Assembly: GCF_023168145.1 (NCBI RefSeq)
Contig: NZ_BQYK01000004.1
Coordinates: forward strand, 341,085 to 405,084
Reading direction: 5' to 3'
From: Sporosarcina sp. NCCP-2222
GTDB taxonomy: Bacteria > Bacillota > Bacilli > Bacillales_A > Planococcaceae
Length of the DNA: 64,000 nucleotides
In this document: positions 51,098 through 59,073 of the stretch, one piece after another
How positions within the stretch are numbered: position 1 is the first letter of the stretch
Layout of the letters: each line of letters starts with the position of its first letter
Notes under the pieces: model-generated
What the model was told of the DNA's origin: nothing
Database searches by the model: none
What the model saw: only the letters and a program-made list of their open reading frames with translations
Made by a program: the position numbers and the translations under genes

Positions 51098-52453
51098 TTA
51101 CCTTAATTCATATTTCGTTAACTTGTATTTCAATGTCTGCTTGGAAACACCAAGACGTCGCGCCGTTTCTGCAATTATGCCATTTGCCTTGCTCAATTCC
51201 TCTGCAATAATCGCTCTTTCATACTCATCGACTTTCTCTTTCAAGTCCATTATTTTCCGTTCTCCCGGTACGTCCCGACGGTTTTCATGCTGCCGAATTT
51301 TCCTTGGCAGATCACCTACGGTTATGACGCCTGCCTGCATTTGATTGATCGCTGTCTCCACGGCGTTTTTCAGTTCCCTTACGTTGCCCGGCCACGAATA
51401 ATGATGGAACAATTGCATAACCTCGGGCTCCACTGTCTCAATTGCCACATTCATATGTTGCTGATAAAAACGAATAAAATGCCAGACGAGCTGTTCAATA
51501 TCCTCTTTCCGTTCCTTCAATTCTGGCAGGTCAATTTGAATGACACCGACCCGATAATAGAAGTCCTCACGCATTCGCTTCTCTTGTAATAATGTTTCCG
51601 GGTCCTCATTGGTCGAAGAAATGAGGTGGACATCCAAATGGATATCCGTTGTTCCACCTAGGCGGCGTATCGTCTTTTCTTCGATTACCTGCAATAGCTT
51701 AGCTTGGAGCTGGGGGCTTAGTTCATTGATACCGTCAAGGAATAATGTACCGCCGTTCGCCTGTTCAACGATTCCGAACTGCGTTTCGCCGTCATGCTCT
51801 GTTCCCCATAACACCTGATCCGCCCGATCTTCAGATAAGGCACGGCAATTCAGCGTGATAAACGGCTGGCCAAAACGGTTGCTTCGATTATGGATCGCCT
51901 GTGCCACGATCTCTTTTCCCGTTCCTGTCTTTCCATAGATCAGGATAGTGGAATCGTGCTGAGCAATGCGCTCCATTTTTTCTTTGATCGCTTTCATTCC
52001 CTCATTCTGCGTAATGAGATCGTCTATCGTATAAATAGTATTGTTTTTGCGGTAAATTTTATGGGAGGAGTAGTGATCCAAGTATTGCATATGCTCTTTC
52101 GAATAAAAATGCTTGGAAAATTCTATGGCGCCCACTATAACACCATTCTCCTCAATCGGATACGTGGAACTGAGCGAATCATAGGTTTGTCCCGTTTTCG
52201 TGACGAGTTTCTGGTGGACCATCGTCATTGCTTCACCTGTATGTAATACAGTCATAACGGTACTGTTGTCATCTGTTAAATTCGTATAAAACGAAGTAAC
52301 TTTCCTGCCTAAGAAATCCTCTGGGCGATGGCCTAATTTAGACAACACATTCAAGTCAGCCAGATCATAATAAAGCGTCGTCCCTTCATCATCTACGACC
52401 AGGACATTGTCGAAATCCGCTAACCGTTTGAAGCTTTCCAAGTCTGGTATCAT
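51098..52453 (-). CDS. PAS-AAA+-Fis transcriptional regulator (RocR-like) lacking GAFTGA
   Basis: A 451-aa protein. Residues 10-120: PAS domain (FDNVLVVDDEGTTLYYD). Residues 145-380: AAA+ domain with Walker A IYGKTGTGKEIVAQAIH. Where sigma-54 activators have GAFTGA this protein reads VLWGTEHDGETQFGIVEQA, and Walker B is GGTLFLDGIN, so the catalytic Glu is Gly. R-finger region REDFYYRVG is kept. C-terminal Fis-type helix-turn-helix NGIIAETARRLGVSKQTLKY. Thus it probably does not remodel sigma-54 polymerase. ATG behind AAGGGGGGG. Upstream of brnQ. Confidence 0.85.
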   Translation of the reverse strand: MIPDLESFKRLADFDNVLVVDDEGTTLYYDLADLNVLSKLGHRPEDFLGRKVTSFYTNLTDDNSTVMTVLHTGEAMTMVHQKLVTKTGQTYDSLSSTYPIEENGVIVGAIEFSKHFYSKEHMQYLDHYSSHKIYRKNNTIYTIDDLITQNEGMKAIKEKMERIAQHDSTILIYGKTGTGKEIVAQAIHNRSNRFGQPFITLNCRALSEDRADQVLWGTEHDGETQFGIVEQANGGTLFLDGINELSPQLQAKLLQVIEEKTIRRLGGTTDIHLDVHLISSTNEDPETLLQEKRMREDFYYRVGVIQIDLPELKERKEDIEQLVWHFIRFYQQHMNVAIETVEPEVMQLFHHYSWPGNVRELKNAVETAINQMQAGVITVGDLPRKIRQHENRRDVPGERKIMDLKEKVDEYERAIIAEELSKANGIIAETARRLGVSKQTLKYKLTKYELR

Positions 52454-52490
52454 CTAACCCCCCCTTACTCCACGCTGTATAATTCACTGC

Positions 52491-52568
52491 TTACCCATTT
52501 CGAAAGAATAGAAGCAGTGCAATGATAATGGCCAGTATAACGATATAAAACATAATTTTCTTCAACAC
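52491..52568 (-). CDS. Very small membrane peptide, 25 aa
   Basis: GTG start at 52568 with AAGGAGGG seven bases upstream; encodes MLKKIMFYIVILAIIIALLL plus FFRNG, one membrane helix with a basic N-terminus. Only 37 nt upstream of the AAA+ regulator in the same direction. The strong ribosome site supports translation; function unknown. Confidence 0.55.
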   Translation of the reverse strand: MLKKIMFYIVILAIIIALLLFFRNG

Positions 52569-52650
52569 AAGCAATCCCTCCTTGCCTTGTTTCTTCCACA
52601 AGACACGGCAGATACCCTTTTACTATTCGCTTCCTTCTTACGATGAATTC

Positions 52651-52713
52651 ATTTCATTTTATCAGTCTTCTTCTGACGGAAAAAGCGGATTGCTTTTGGA
52701 ATGTTTTATCAAA
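52651..52713. repeat. Left 63-bp direct repeat
   Basis: Matches 56371-56433 in the same orientation at 55 of 63 positions without gaps. The best conserved part is GGAATGTTTTATCAAA preceded by GCGGATTG. It brackets the low-GC sigma/YvrJ/amidase segment. Confidence 0.8.
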
Positions 52714-52718
52714 TGGAT

Positions 52719-52935
52719 GAAACTGATATCCTGAAAGAAATTGAGGGGTCGTGCAAGATCAACCCTGCTATAAATCCGACGAGCGACGGCACGAGCCATG
52801 CAAATTCATTTTCACTGAACGGCAATCTGGCGACCACTAAGGGAAAGTGAATACTTCAAATATACTCACAAAAATGGCAGATAAGATGGCTTCCCGGTAA
52901 CCCCGGCATTGGGAATGAAATTATTGAAGACACTA
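52719..52935 (+). pseudogene. Scrambled fragment: topB piece joined to brnQ piece
   Basis: 52719-52748 matches topB at 48909-48938 (one change). It is directly joined at about 52749 to sequence matching 49658-49870, the 3' third of brnQ, with many substitutions and a deletion. Both pieces keep the genomic order and orientation, so this is a decayed duplication with about 720 bp missing inside. Confidence 0.85.
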
Positions 52936-53189
52936 TCATACCCTAACTCTCTAATATCCTTCATTCTTTTGCCAGGGTTCAAAATATCATCTTTTTTTCA
53001 TTAAATATATTTTTAAATAACATATTAATTTAATTAATTTTATAAAATAATGTTAACAACATAGTTAAATCTATTCGTATATCCATTTTATTGTCTTTGA
53101 TCAAAACATAAAAATATATAAACAACTCTTCGCATTAAAAAGTGCTAAATATTTGTCGGCACACAAATTATTTTAGCTTACTTTAATAT

Positions 53190-53258
53190 GATATAGTAGT
53201 GATATAGTTGATATAGTAGTGATATAGTTGATATAGTAGTGATATAGTTGATATAGTT
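53190..53258. repeat. Three and a half perfect 20-nt direct repeats (iteron-like)
   Basis: GATATAGTAGTGATATAGTT occurs at 53190, 53210 and 53230 without change, followed by GATATAGTT at 53250. Each unit holds GATATAGT twice. It lies in the AT-rich leader of the small-ORF/YvrJ genes. Confidence 0.95.
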
Positions 53259-53400
53259 ATACAACGAAATAGTGATTCTCCCCTTTGATAACCCTTTCAA
53301 AATTTGTCACTTATCCACTTGAGAATATACTGAAATTCCCCAGAGGAAGAAAGCATCAAGACGTTCTATTAAAATAAACAATCTTTTGGTTTGTATATAA

Positions 53401-53442
53401 TGTAAATTAAAAGCCTTTAAAATAAAAGGCTTTTAATTTACA
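53401..53442. repeat. Perfect 18-bp inverted repeat
   Basis: TGTAAATTAAAAGCCTTT (53401-53418) is mirrored at 53425-53442 around AAAATA. It lies 60 nt upstream of the small ORF. It could be a terminator for upstream transcription or an operator; U runs are present on both strands but within the stem. Confidence 0.7.
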
Positions 53443-53501
53443 TACAACAAGAACTTGTGTTCCCAAAAGTATTGCTACATATAAAAAAGGAGGGTATTGA
53501 T

Positions 53502-53696
53502 ATGCTTGAAGATATCGAAGTATTGGAAATGCTGCAGCCTAAGATTCAAAGTGTCTTGTCAAAAACTAACTTCCAGGAAAGAAATGATCTCGAACAAGAA
53601 CTAAAATTAAAAGTACTATCCAAATTACCGGATATCAACAAAGTAAATATCCCCAATTTTTTCGAGCTTCTTGATAAAGAGATTATCCCAAAATAA
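53502..53696 (+). CDS. Small protein, 64 aa, resembling a sigma-factor N-terminal/RsoA-like segment
   Basis: ATG at 53502 behind AAAAAAGGAGG. The sequence MLEDIEVLEMLQPKIQSVLS, then TNFQERNDLEQELKLKVLSK has the acidic DLEQEL helix seen at the start of many sigma factors (region 1.2/2.1) and in small co-sigma proteins such as RsoA. No DNA-binding domain. The match is weak and by eye only. Followed by its own terminator, then a YvrJ-like gene. Confidence 0.45.
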   Translation: MLEDIEVLEMLQPKIQSVLSKTNFQERNDLEQELKLKVLSKLPDINKVNIPNFFELLDKEIIPK

Positions 53697-53703
53697 ATCA
53701 AAA

Positions 53704-53738
53704 CAGAGAGCTATTCACAACCGAATAGCTCGTTTTTG
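53704..53738 (+). terminator. Terminator after 64-aa ORF
   Basis: AGAGCTATTC pairs with GAATAGCTC, followed by GTTTTT. Confidence 0.85.
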
Positions 53739-53869
53739 TGGATTTTTATATTACTGGTTGTAGTTTTCTTTATTTTTATCCCTTTACATTAAAACGAAGC
53801 CAATGTCAGTTCCTTCATAACAAAAACAGAACTAGTGAAACTAATACGTACATTAGAGGAGGATGTAAA

Positions 53870-54022
53870 ATGAGTGACGTCGATTTATTTCAAATGATAG
53901 GCAATTTCGGTTTTCCGATTGTGATGACGATTTACTTATTACACCGGTTCGAAAAGAAAATAGAAAGATTAGAAGAAGTTGTACAAGAATTAGCTAAAAT
54001 CATATCCTTCAATAGAAAATGA
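53870..54022 (+). CDS. YvrJ/UviB(BhlA)-like small membrane protein, 50 aa
   Basis: MSDVDLFQMIGNFGFPIVMT then IYLLHRFEKKIERLEEVVQE: one membrane helix followed by an amphipathic charged helix. This is the pattern of YvrJ and of the holin-like UviB/BhlA group. ATG behind AGGAGG. A longer paralogue lies on the other strand at 55.2 kb, next to the sigma factor. Confidence 0.75.
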   Translation: MSDVDLFQMIGNFGFPIVMTIYLLHRFEKKIERLEEVVQELAKIISFNRK

Positions 54023-54432
54023 CTACCTGTTCGCCTATTACCGCCGCCCGGGTGACAGAATTCATAACGAAAACCATAATAAACTAAAAAAGCTCAACCT
54101 TTGACAGCACCCTTTTTTTCATTCGGAGGAACTATCTTTCACCACGATTATCGAAACGGGGTCTGTGTAACTCCTCTAGAGAACAGGACATATCCGCTAG
54201 CCTATTAAAAACCCAATCACGGTATGGGGAATGAAAAGAAAAGCGCTGCTGTAGAGGAGAGAGAGCACTAGATCATGCCCAGTGTCCTCTTCTCCTTTCT
54301 ATAAGAATGTAGCTTTCACCCATAGCCAATTAACGTTAGTCCCTCATTGAGATCTCATAGCTCTTAATTAAACAGACTACGGGTTAATTTTCCGTAGTCT
54401 GTTTTATCGTTACTATAGATTTGTTATTGAAC
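54023..54432. other. Intergenic region in the low-GC cassette
   Basis: No gene seen. It contains a perfect hairpin AACAGACTACGG/CCGTAGTCTGTT (54371-54403) with T runs on both sides, the likely terminator of the amidase gene. Confidence 0.6.
54371..54408. terminator. Terminator of amidase gene
   Basis: Perfect 12-bp arms AACAGACTACGG and CCGTAGTCTGTT around nine bases, with flanking A and T runs. Confidence 0.8.
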
Positions 54433-54972
54433 TCAGTCCGGGTAAAGTTTAGCGAATACAGCATTACGAATACCATGTATTCTGCTATAAACATTTTTAC
54501 CTGGACATAATGTTGCAGATATATCCTTGTGACCAACAATTTTAGATGGTTCTATGTTGAAATCATAGCAAAGCCATGCTAATAAATTTACTAATCTAGA
54601 TTCTTGGGTTGCAGTAAAAGACCGATCTTCGTAGTTACCATGAACGGAAACACCAATAGAATAACTATTGGCATTACCTGCATGATAACCCATTCTATTA
54701 ATAGGATTGCCTTCAAGGATAGTACCGTTTTTCCCAATAGTAAAATGATAAGCCAAGTCACAGTAATTAATGCTTTTAAAATAATCTTGCAACCATTTCT
54801 GATGCTGATTTTCTGTCCGGTTAGAAACAGTGGTGTTATTAGAAGCACAGTGATGAACTACGATTTGAGTAACAGAACTCTTTGCTAAATTAGGAAGAGT
54901 ACAACTAGGTGCTGTTGACCCCCATTGGCTTCTAGTAGTCATAGAAGGTTTTGGTTGATAAGTTTTAGCCAT
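54433..54972 (-). CDS. N-acetylmuramoyl-L-alanine amidase (amidase_2/PGRP type)
   Basis: A 179-aa peptidoglycan amidase. Zinc ligands are visible: the first His in VVHHCAS (about residue 40), His in GYHAGNANSYSIGVSVHGNY and the late HKDISATLCPG. It cleaves the sugar-peptide bond of the wall. No signal peptide, so release would need a holin or lysis, as for phage endolysins. ATG behind AGAGGGG. Downstream of the sigma/YvrJ pair in the same direction, with 250 bp between. Confidence 0.88.
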   Translation of the reverse strand: MAKTYQPKPSMTTRSQWGSTAPSCTLPNLAKSSVTQIVVHHCASNNTTVSNRTENQHQKWLQDYFKSINYCDLAYHFTIGKNGTILEGNPINRMGYHAGNANSYSIGVSVHGNYEDRSFTATQESRLVNLLAWLCYDFNIEPSKIVGHKDISATLCPGKNVYSRIHGIRNAVFAKLYPD

Positions 54973-55225
54973 GGGTTTTCCCCTCTTTCAAATTATTTCA
55001 AGTATATCGCTGGCTGATACACTTGTTATTACTTAAAGGGGAGTTACGAGTAAATTTACAACCTATGTTTAATTTTTTTATGCCTCTTCTTTGAGATTTT
55101 CAAAGTGGGACGTTTTCTTTTCCTTTTTCCCACAAAAAATACCCAGAAAGAACACGTAAAACGTGCCCAATCCAGGTTTCCTGTTATGTTAAAGTATAAT
55201 TTTTCACATTATTGCTGTTAGACGC

Positions 55226-55525
55226 TTACTCAGTGAGATTATCAAGGTTTTTGTCTTGAGGGGTTCCTGAGTAATTAATTTCTTTGCTTAACAATTGCTT
55301 CGTTGTAGAGCAGGCCTCGATTAAATATACTTTACTCCTCACCTTTTTATAATCCAAGCTGTGGCTTAGTATCTCTTCGTCACATCTATTGCATTTGATC
55401 AACTCATGTATGGCCAATTCAAGTTTATTTATCTTTTTTTCAAATCGTTGTAACAAATATATTGTAATTAGAATAGGAAAAGCACCATTACCTATCATTT
55501 GAATAATCGTAATTTCATCTAGCAT
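55226..55525 (-). CDS. YvrJ/UviB-like protein with C-terminal extension, 99 aa
   Basis: MLDEITIIQMIGNGAFPILI then TIYLLQRFEKKINKLELAIH is homologous to the 50-aa protein at 53.87 kb. An extra 55-residue tail follows with a CNRCDEE pair of cysteines. ATG at 55525 behind AGAGGTG, overlapping the sigma gene end by 11 bases, so they are translationally coupled. Probably holin-like. Confidence 0.75.
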   Translation of the reverse strand: MLDEITIIQMIGNGAFPILITIYLLQRFEKKINKLELAIHELIKCNRCDEEILSHSLDYKKVRSKVYLIEACSTTKQLLSKEINYSGTPQDKNLDNLTE

Positions 55526-56057
55526 CCAATTCACCTCTAATTCTGCGCAATGCAGTTTTTTTGGTTTTACTAATCGATTGTTGGGAGACTAATAATAATT
55601 TCGATATCTCCGTGTCCTTCAAATCCTTAATATAGGCTAAATACAATATTTGTTTCTGCCTTTCCGTTAAAATTTTGACAGCGTTAAGCAGTCTAGAGTC
55701 GTTTATATAATCTTCAATATTGTTACTCTCCAGAGAATATTTATTGATACTCTCATCTTTTATTTGTTCAATTAAACACGAATTTCCGTCACTGATTGGC
55801 TTGTCCAGGATTAAAAGAGTATTCTCCGAGAATTTTCGAATCTTTTTATCATAATTGATTGCTTCAAAATAAATCGTTTTGGAGAAATATGATACTAACC
55901 TGGCCTTATAACAATAAATATAGAATCTTTTATTGATTTTTTCTTCTAACTCTATTGAATTGCTCAAGAGATACTCATTATACAATTGTCGATTACTATC
56001 AATGCTTAAAAATCCAATTATTAAAGGGTTTTTTATACTACGGCCATTAATTAACAT
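55515..56057 (-). CDS. Group 5-like sigma factor (UviA/TcdR or SigO type)
   Basis: A 180-aa protein. Region 2-like segment KARLVSYFSKTIYFEAINYD then KKIRKFSENTLLILD; region 4 helix-turn-helix LTERQKQILYLAYIKDLKDT then EISKLLLVSQQSISKTKK. The KARLVSYFSKTI...FDKK/YDKK layout is that of sigma factors that drive toxin or bacteriocin release genes (UviA, TcdR) and of SigO. ATG at 56057 behind GGGGGTG. Very low GC. Coupled to the YvrJ/UviB-like gene; the amidase follows. Confidence 0.75.
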   Translation of the reverse strand: MLINGRSIKNPLIIGFLSIDSNRQLYNEYLLSNSIELEEKINKRFYIYCYKARLVSYFSKTIYFEAINYDKKIRKFSENTLLILDKPISDGNSCLIEQIKDESINKYSLESNNIEDYINDSRLLNAVKILTERQKQILYLAYIKDLKDTEISKLLLVSQQSISKTKKTALRRIRGELDAR

Positions 56058-56370
56058 GAATACACCCCCATTAATAGAGTCGGCGTTCTTAATTATAACT
56101 ATTAAAGGTGGAAGAAAAGGACTAAATACAACCCTTTTGAAATAAAACCCAAAAGACCTATTACTTTTTAGATTAAAGTTATCAATTAAAAAGACAAACA
56201 GGAAGTATTCCACTCCACCACTTTCAACAGATCCATCCGCTTGTTTAAACATTTCCGTCCTCTCACTGGATCAATTTAATCATTAGACGGAAGGAAACTT
56301 TTTTTGTTTCAACCCTCTGAAAAGTGTTCTTATTATATAAAGGTTCCAGTGGGGTAGAGTTAGGCAGAGG
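56058..56370. other. Upstream region of the sigma factor gene
   Basis: About 310 bp, AT-rich. The sigma frame stays open upstream to 56252 but without a ribosome site. No other gene is seen. Confidence 0.5.
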
Positions 56371-56433
56371 ACTTCATTTGATTAGTCTTCTTCTAATGGT
56401 AAAGGCGGATTGTTTTTGGAATGTTTTATCAAA
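56371..56433. repeat. Right 63-bp direct repeat
   Basis: Direct copy of 52651-52713, 3720 bp away, 55 of 63 positions the same. It ends against the terminator of the MMPL gene. Confidence 0.8.
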
Positions 56434-56435
56434 AG

Positions 56436-56475
56436 GAAAGGCACCCCTGTTGTCCTTCCAACAGAGATGCCTTTC
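56436..56475 (-). terminator. Terminator of MMPL gene
   Basis: GAAAGGCA and TGCCTTTC with inner CTGTTG/CAACAG form one long stem. Confidence 0.75.
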
Positions 56476-56485
56476 ATATTAACCT

Positions 56486-58603
56486 TTACATTTTCTTCGG
56501 CCAGAAACTCCACTTGCCTAATTTGACGAGGATTGCCGGGATGAGTAGAGGACGGACGATAAACGTATCAATCAGGATACCAAGTGCCATGATGAACCCG
56601 AACAACTTCAATTCATAAATAGGCATCGTCGCTAAGACGAGGAAAGTCGCTGCCAGAATCAACCCGGCCGAACTGATGACGCCACCCGTCCGTTCCAGTC
56701 CTCTCCGGACCGCTTCATCAAACGGCAATGCTTTCATTTCCTCCCGGATTCGTGCAATCAACATAATCGAATAATCGACGCCAAGCGCCACGAGGAAAAC
56801 AAATGCATAGAGTGGTATTCGATAACTAATGCCATCCAGATCCAGAAAAATGCTAAACAGGAAGTACGATAGCCCGAGCGTTGCTGCAAATGATAGAAGA
56901 ATGCTTCCCATCATATAGATCGGGGCCACAACCGACTTTGTTTGCAAGCCAAGCATGATGGAAATCAGAATCGTCATCAAAATTATGACAACCCATGTAT
57001 CCCGACCATTGAAATCCCGTACGTCAGCGTTGATTGCGGACTCTCCCGCAATATGAAGCTCAGCGCCAGCCAGCCCAGCTTCCTTCAATATAGAATCTGC
57101 CTTCTCGCGAAGCGTAAGCACTGTATCCAACGCTTGCGCATCGTATGGATTCCCTTTGAATGTAACTGAGAATTTTGCCGCATTCCCATCCGCATTGAGC
57201 GGATTGCCTTGCGCCGTCACATTTGCAACGCCTGGCGTTTCTTTGATGTCGCTGACGACGGACTGGAGACCCTCTTGACTCAGCTCCTTGTCAGAAACGA
57301 TGAGGAGTGAACCTGGAGCCAAGCTGCCTTCAGAAAACGCGTCACCGAGCCGTTCATATCCGACCCGGGAAGATAGATCTTCAGGGAAGGAAGCGATCAA
57401 ATCATAGGACTCCTTCATATTCGTGACATTCCAAGCTCCTAGGATAAGAAGAAGGATGATAGGAATCATGAAACGGAGCGGTTTTTCTGTCACTACGCGC
57501 GCCACTTTGCCCCAGACTGTTTTCTTCTCGATCGTTTCCTCTCCAAACTTCGGAATGACCGGCCAAAATGCTTTCCTGCCAATCAAAGCGAACAACGCAG
57601 GCAGCAGTGTCAATCCTGCTATCAACATGGCAGCGGCAGCAATCGCGAAGACTGGTGCAAAATTGCGATATGGTTCATAAAGTGCGAAGAAGAGCGTCGC
57701 CACTCCTAAGACGATCGTGCTGCCGCTGAAGAAAATCGGCTCCCGTACATGGCGCATTGTCTCGCGCATGGCCGCACTGGCATTTTCATGCCGTTTCAGC
57801 TCTTCCCGATACCGGGAGAAAATGAGCAAGGAGTAATCCGTCACGACCGCAAACAGCAAAATCGTCATAATGGACAGCGCTTGGCTGTCGACTCCGAACC
57901 ATGCCTCTTTCGTCGCAAATCCGATGATGCGATCCACCACGGCATAGACGATGCCTGCGCCAACGAGCGGAATGAGCGTCAGCAATGGAGAACGGTAGAT
58001 GACGAGCAGCAACACAAGGATCAAACCGACTGTCGACAAAAGCAACACCAGGTCCGCGCGGCTGAATAACTCAACAGCATCTGATGCAATCCCTGCCGGC
58101 CCCGTCCAGGACGCCTCGATTCGATCATTCAAATCGGCTTCCGAAGCCGTTTTCACATCACTTACCAGCACATTCAACTGCTTCCCTTCCAATGTTTCAG
58201 GCAAGGAGAGCGGGATGAAAAACGTTTTCTCATCCTCTGAAACAAACGATTGCCGTTGCTCCTTCTGCAGCATGGAAAGCGGCAGCACTTCAATATCTTT
58301 GAATTGTTCATTGCTAGCCAAGGCAGATTCAACTGCTTTGGCAGTCTCTGTTATCTCCTCTTCTGAAAACCCTTGGTCCGTATGGAACACAGCGAATAAT
58401 GGCAATCCACCGTTATTCGGGAAATACTTTTCCACTTCGTGAGCGGCAATGATAGATGCGGCGTCAGAAGGCAGCCCGCCGTCTTTATTGGCAACGACAA
58501 ACTCTTTTCCTCCTGGAGCTAAGGCAGACAGCACGCCTGCCAGAAGGATCCAAACCGCGACGGAGATCCACCAGAACCGTTTCCTCGTATTCACTTTTGT
58601 CAT
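56486..58603 (-). CDS. MMPL/RND-family transporter
   Basis: A 705-aa protein with two repeats of one helix, a large outer domain and five to six helices. TILLFAVVTDYSLLIFSRYR (TM4 of repeat 1) and FLVALGVDYSIMLIARIREE (repeat 2) carry the D-Y proton-relay pair of MmpL proteins. It moves lipids or drugs using proton force. It overlaps the small membrane protein upstream by four bases, a two-gene operon. Confidence 0.88.
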   Translation of the reverse strand: MTKVNTRKRFWWISVAVWILLAGVLSALAPGGKEFVVANKDGGLPSDAASIIAAHEVEKYFPNNGGLPLFAVFHTDQGFSEEEITETAKAVESALASNEQFKDIEVLPLSMLQKEQRQSFVSEDEKTFFIPLSLPETLEGKQLNVLVSDVKTASEADLNDRIEASWTGPAGIASDAVELFSRADLVLLLSTVGLILVLLLVIYRSPLLTLIPLVGAGIVYAVVDRIIGFATKEAWFGVDSQALSIMTILLFAVVTDYSLLIFSRYREELKRHENASAAMRETMRHVREPIFFSGSTIVLGVATLFFALYEPYRNFAPVFAIAAAAMLIAGLTLLPALFALIGRKAFWPVIPKFGEETIEKKTVWGKVARVVTEKPLRFMIPIILLLILGAWNVTNMKESYDLIASFPEDLSSRVGYERLGDAFSEGSLAPGSLLIVSDKELSQEGLQSVVSDIKETPGVANVTAQGNPLNADGNAAKFSVTFKGNPYDAQALDTVLTLREKADSILKEAGLAGAELHIAGESAINADVRDFNGRDTWVVIILMTILISIMLGLQTKSVVAPIYMMGSILLSFAATLGLSYFLFSIFLDLDGISYRIPLYAFVFLVALGVDYSIMLIARIREEMKALPFDEAVRRGLERTGGVISSAGLILAATFLVLATMPIYELKLFGFIMALGILIDTFIVRPLLIPAILVKLGKWSFWPKKM

Positions 58604-58998
58604 TTATCTCCATCCTTTTGGACAAACAAGGTCACAAGGACAAAGAGCGCAAAGCTTAGCAAGAGAATGCTTCCGCCGACGATATAGAAAATGAGAGAGA
58701 AGGTTTCATTCACACCGAATGGCTGGATGAATTGGAACCACATTCCCGCAGTCAACCCGATCGATCCTAAAATAGCAGACCAGCCGTGAACGGTCACCAG
58801 CTTTTTCGCACGCACTTTATAAATCTTATAAAATACGCCCCATGCAAAGACAGACAACCAGCCGACTACGAGAATATGAGCGTGGATCGGCCGGAATGCA
58901 TAGGAACCCGAACCTGCCATATGGGAACCTAAAAAAGCACCGATCACACCAAAAATCGCCGCCACTCGAATTAACCGTAAACTCCATTTTTCTTGCAT
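58600..58998 (-). CDS. Four-TM protein, heme-copper-oxidase-subunit-like
   Basis: A 132-aa protein with four helices. The histidines in FRPIHAHILVVGWLSVFAWG and VTVHGWSAILGSIG resemble heme-binding helices of NorB/cbb3-like proteins, so it may bind heme; this is inference. It overlaps the MMPL gene (ATGA). Start behind AGGAGG. Confidence 0.6.
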   Translation of the reverse strand: MQEKWSLRLIRVAAIFGVIGAFLGSHMAGSGSYAFRPIHAHILVVGWLSVFAWGVFYKIYKVRAKKLVTVHGWSAILGSIGLTAGMWFQFIQPFGVNETFSLIFYIVGGSILLLSFALFVLVTLFVQKDGDK

Positions 58999-59073
58999 TC
59001 TATTTTCCTCCTATTCCGTTCATGTTATATGGCTATCTTAAAATCTCAACATGAACGGAACATGAACAAGACA

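Noticed and set aside
54604..54888. Plus-strand 94-codon frame opposite the amidase
   Set aside because: Shadow of the amidase gene with obvious zinc motifs on the other strand.
57749..58442. Long plus-strand frames inside the MMPL gene
   Set aside because: Antisense shadows of a clear 705-codon gene; no independent ribosome sites or families.
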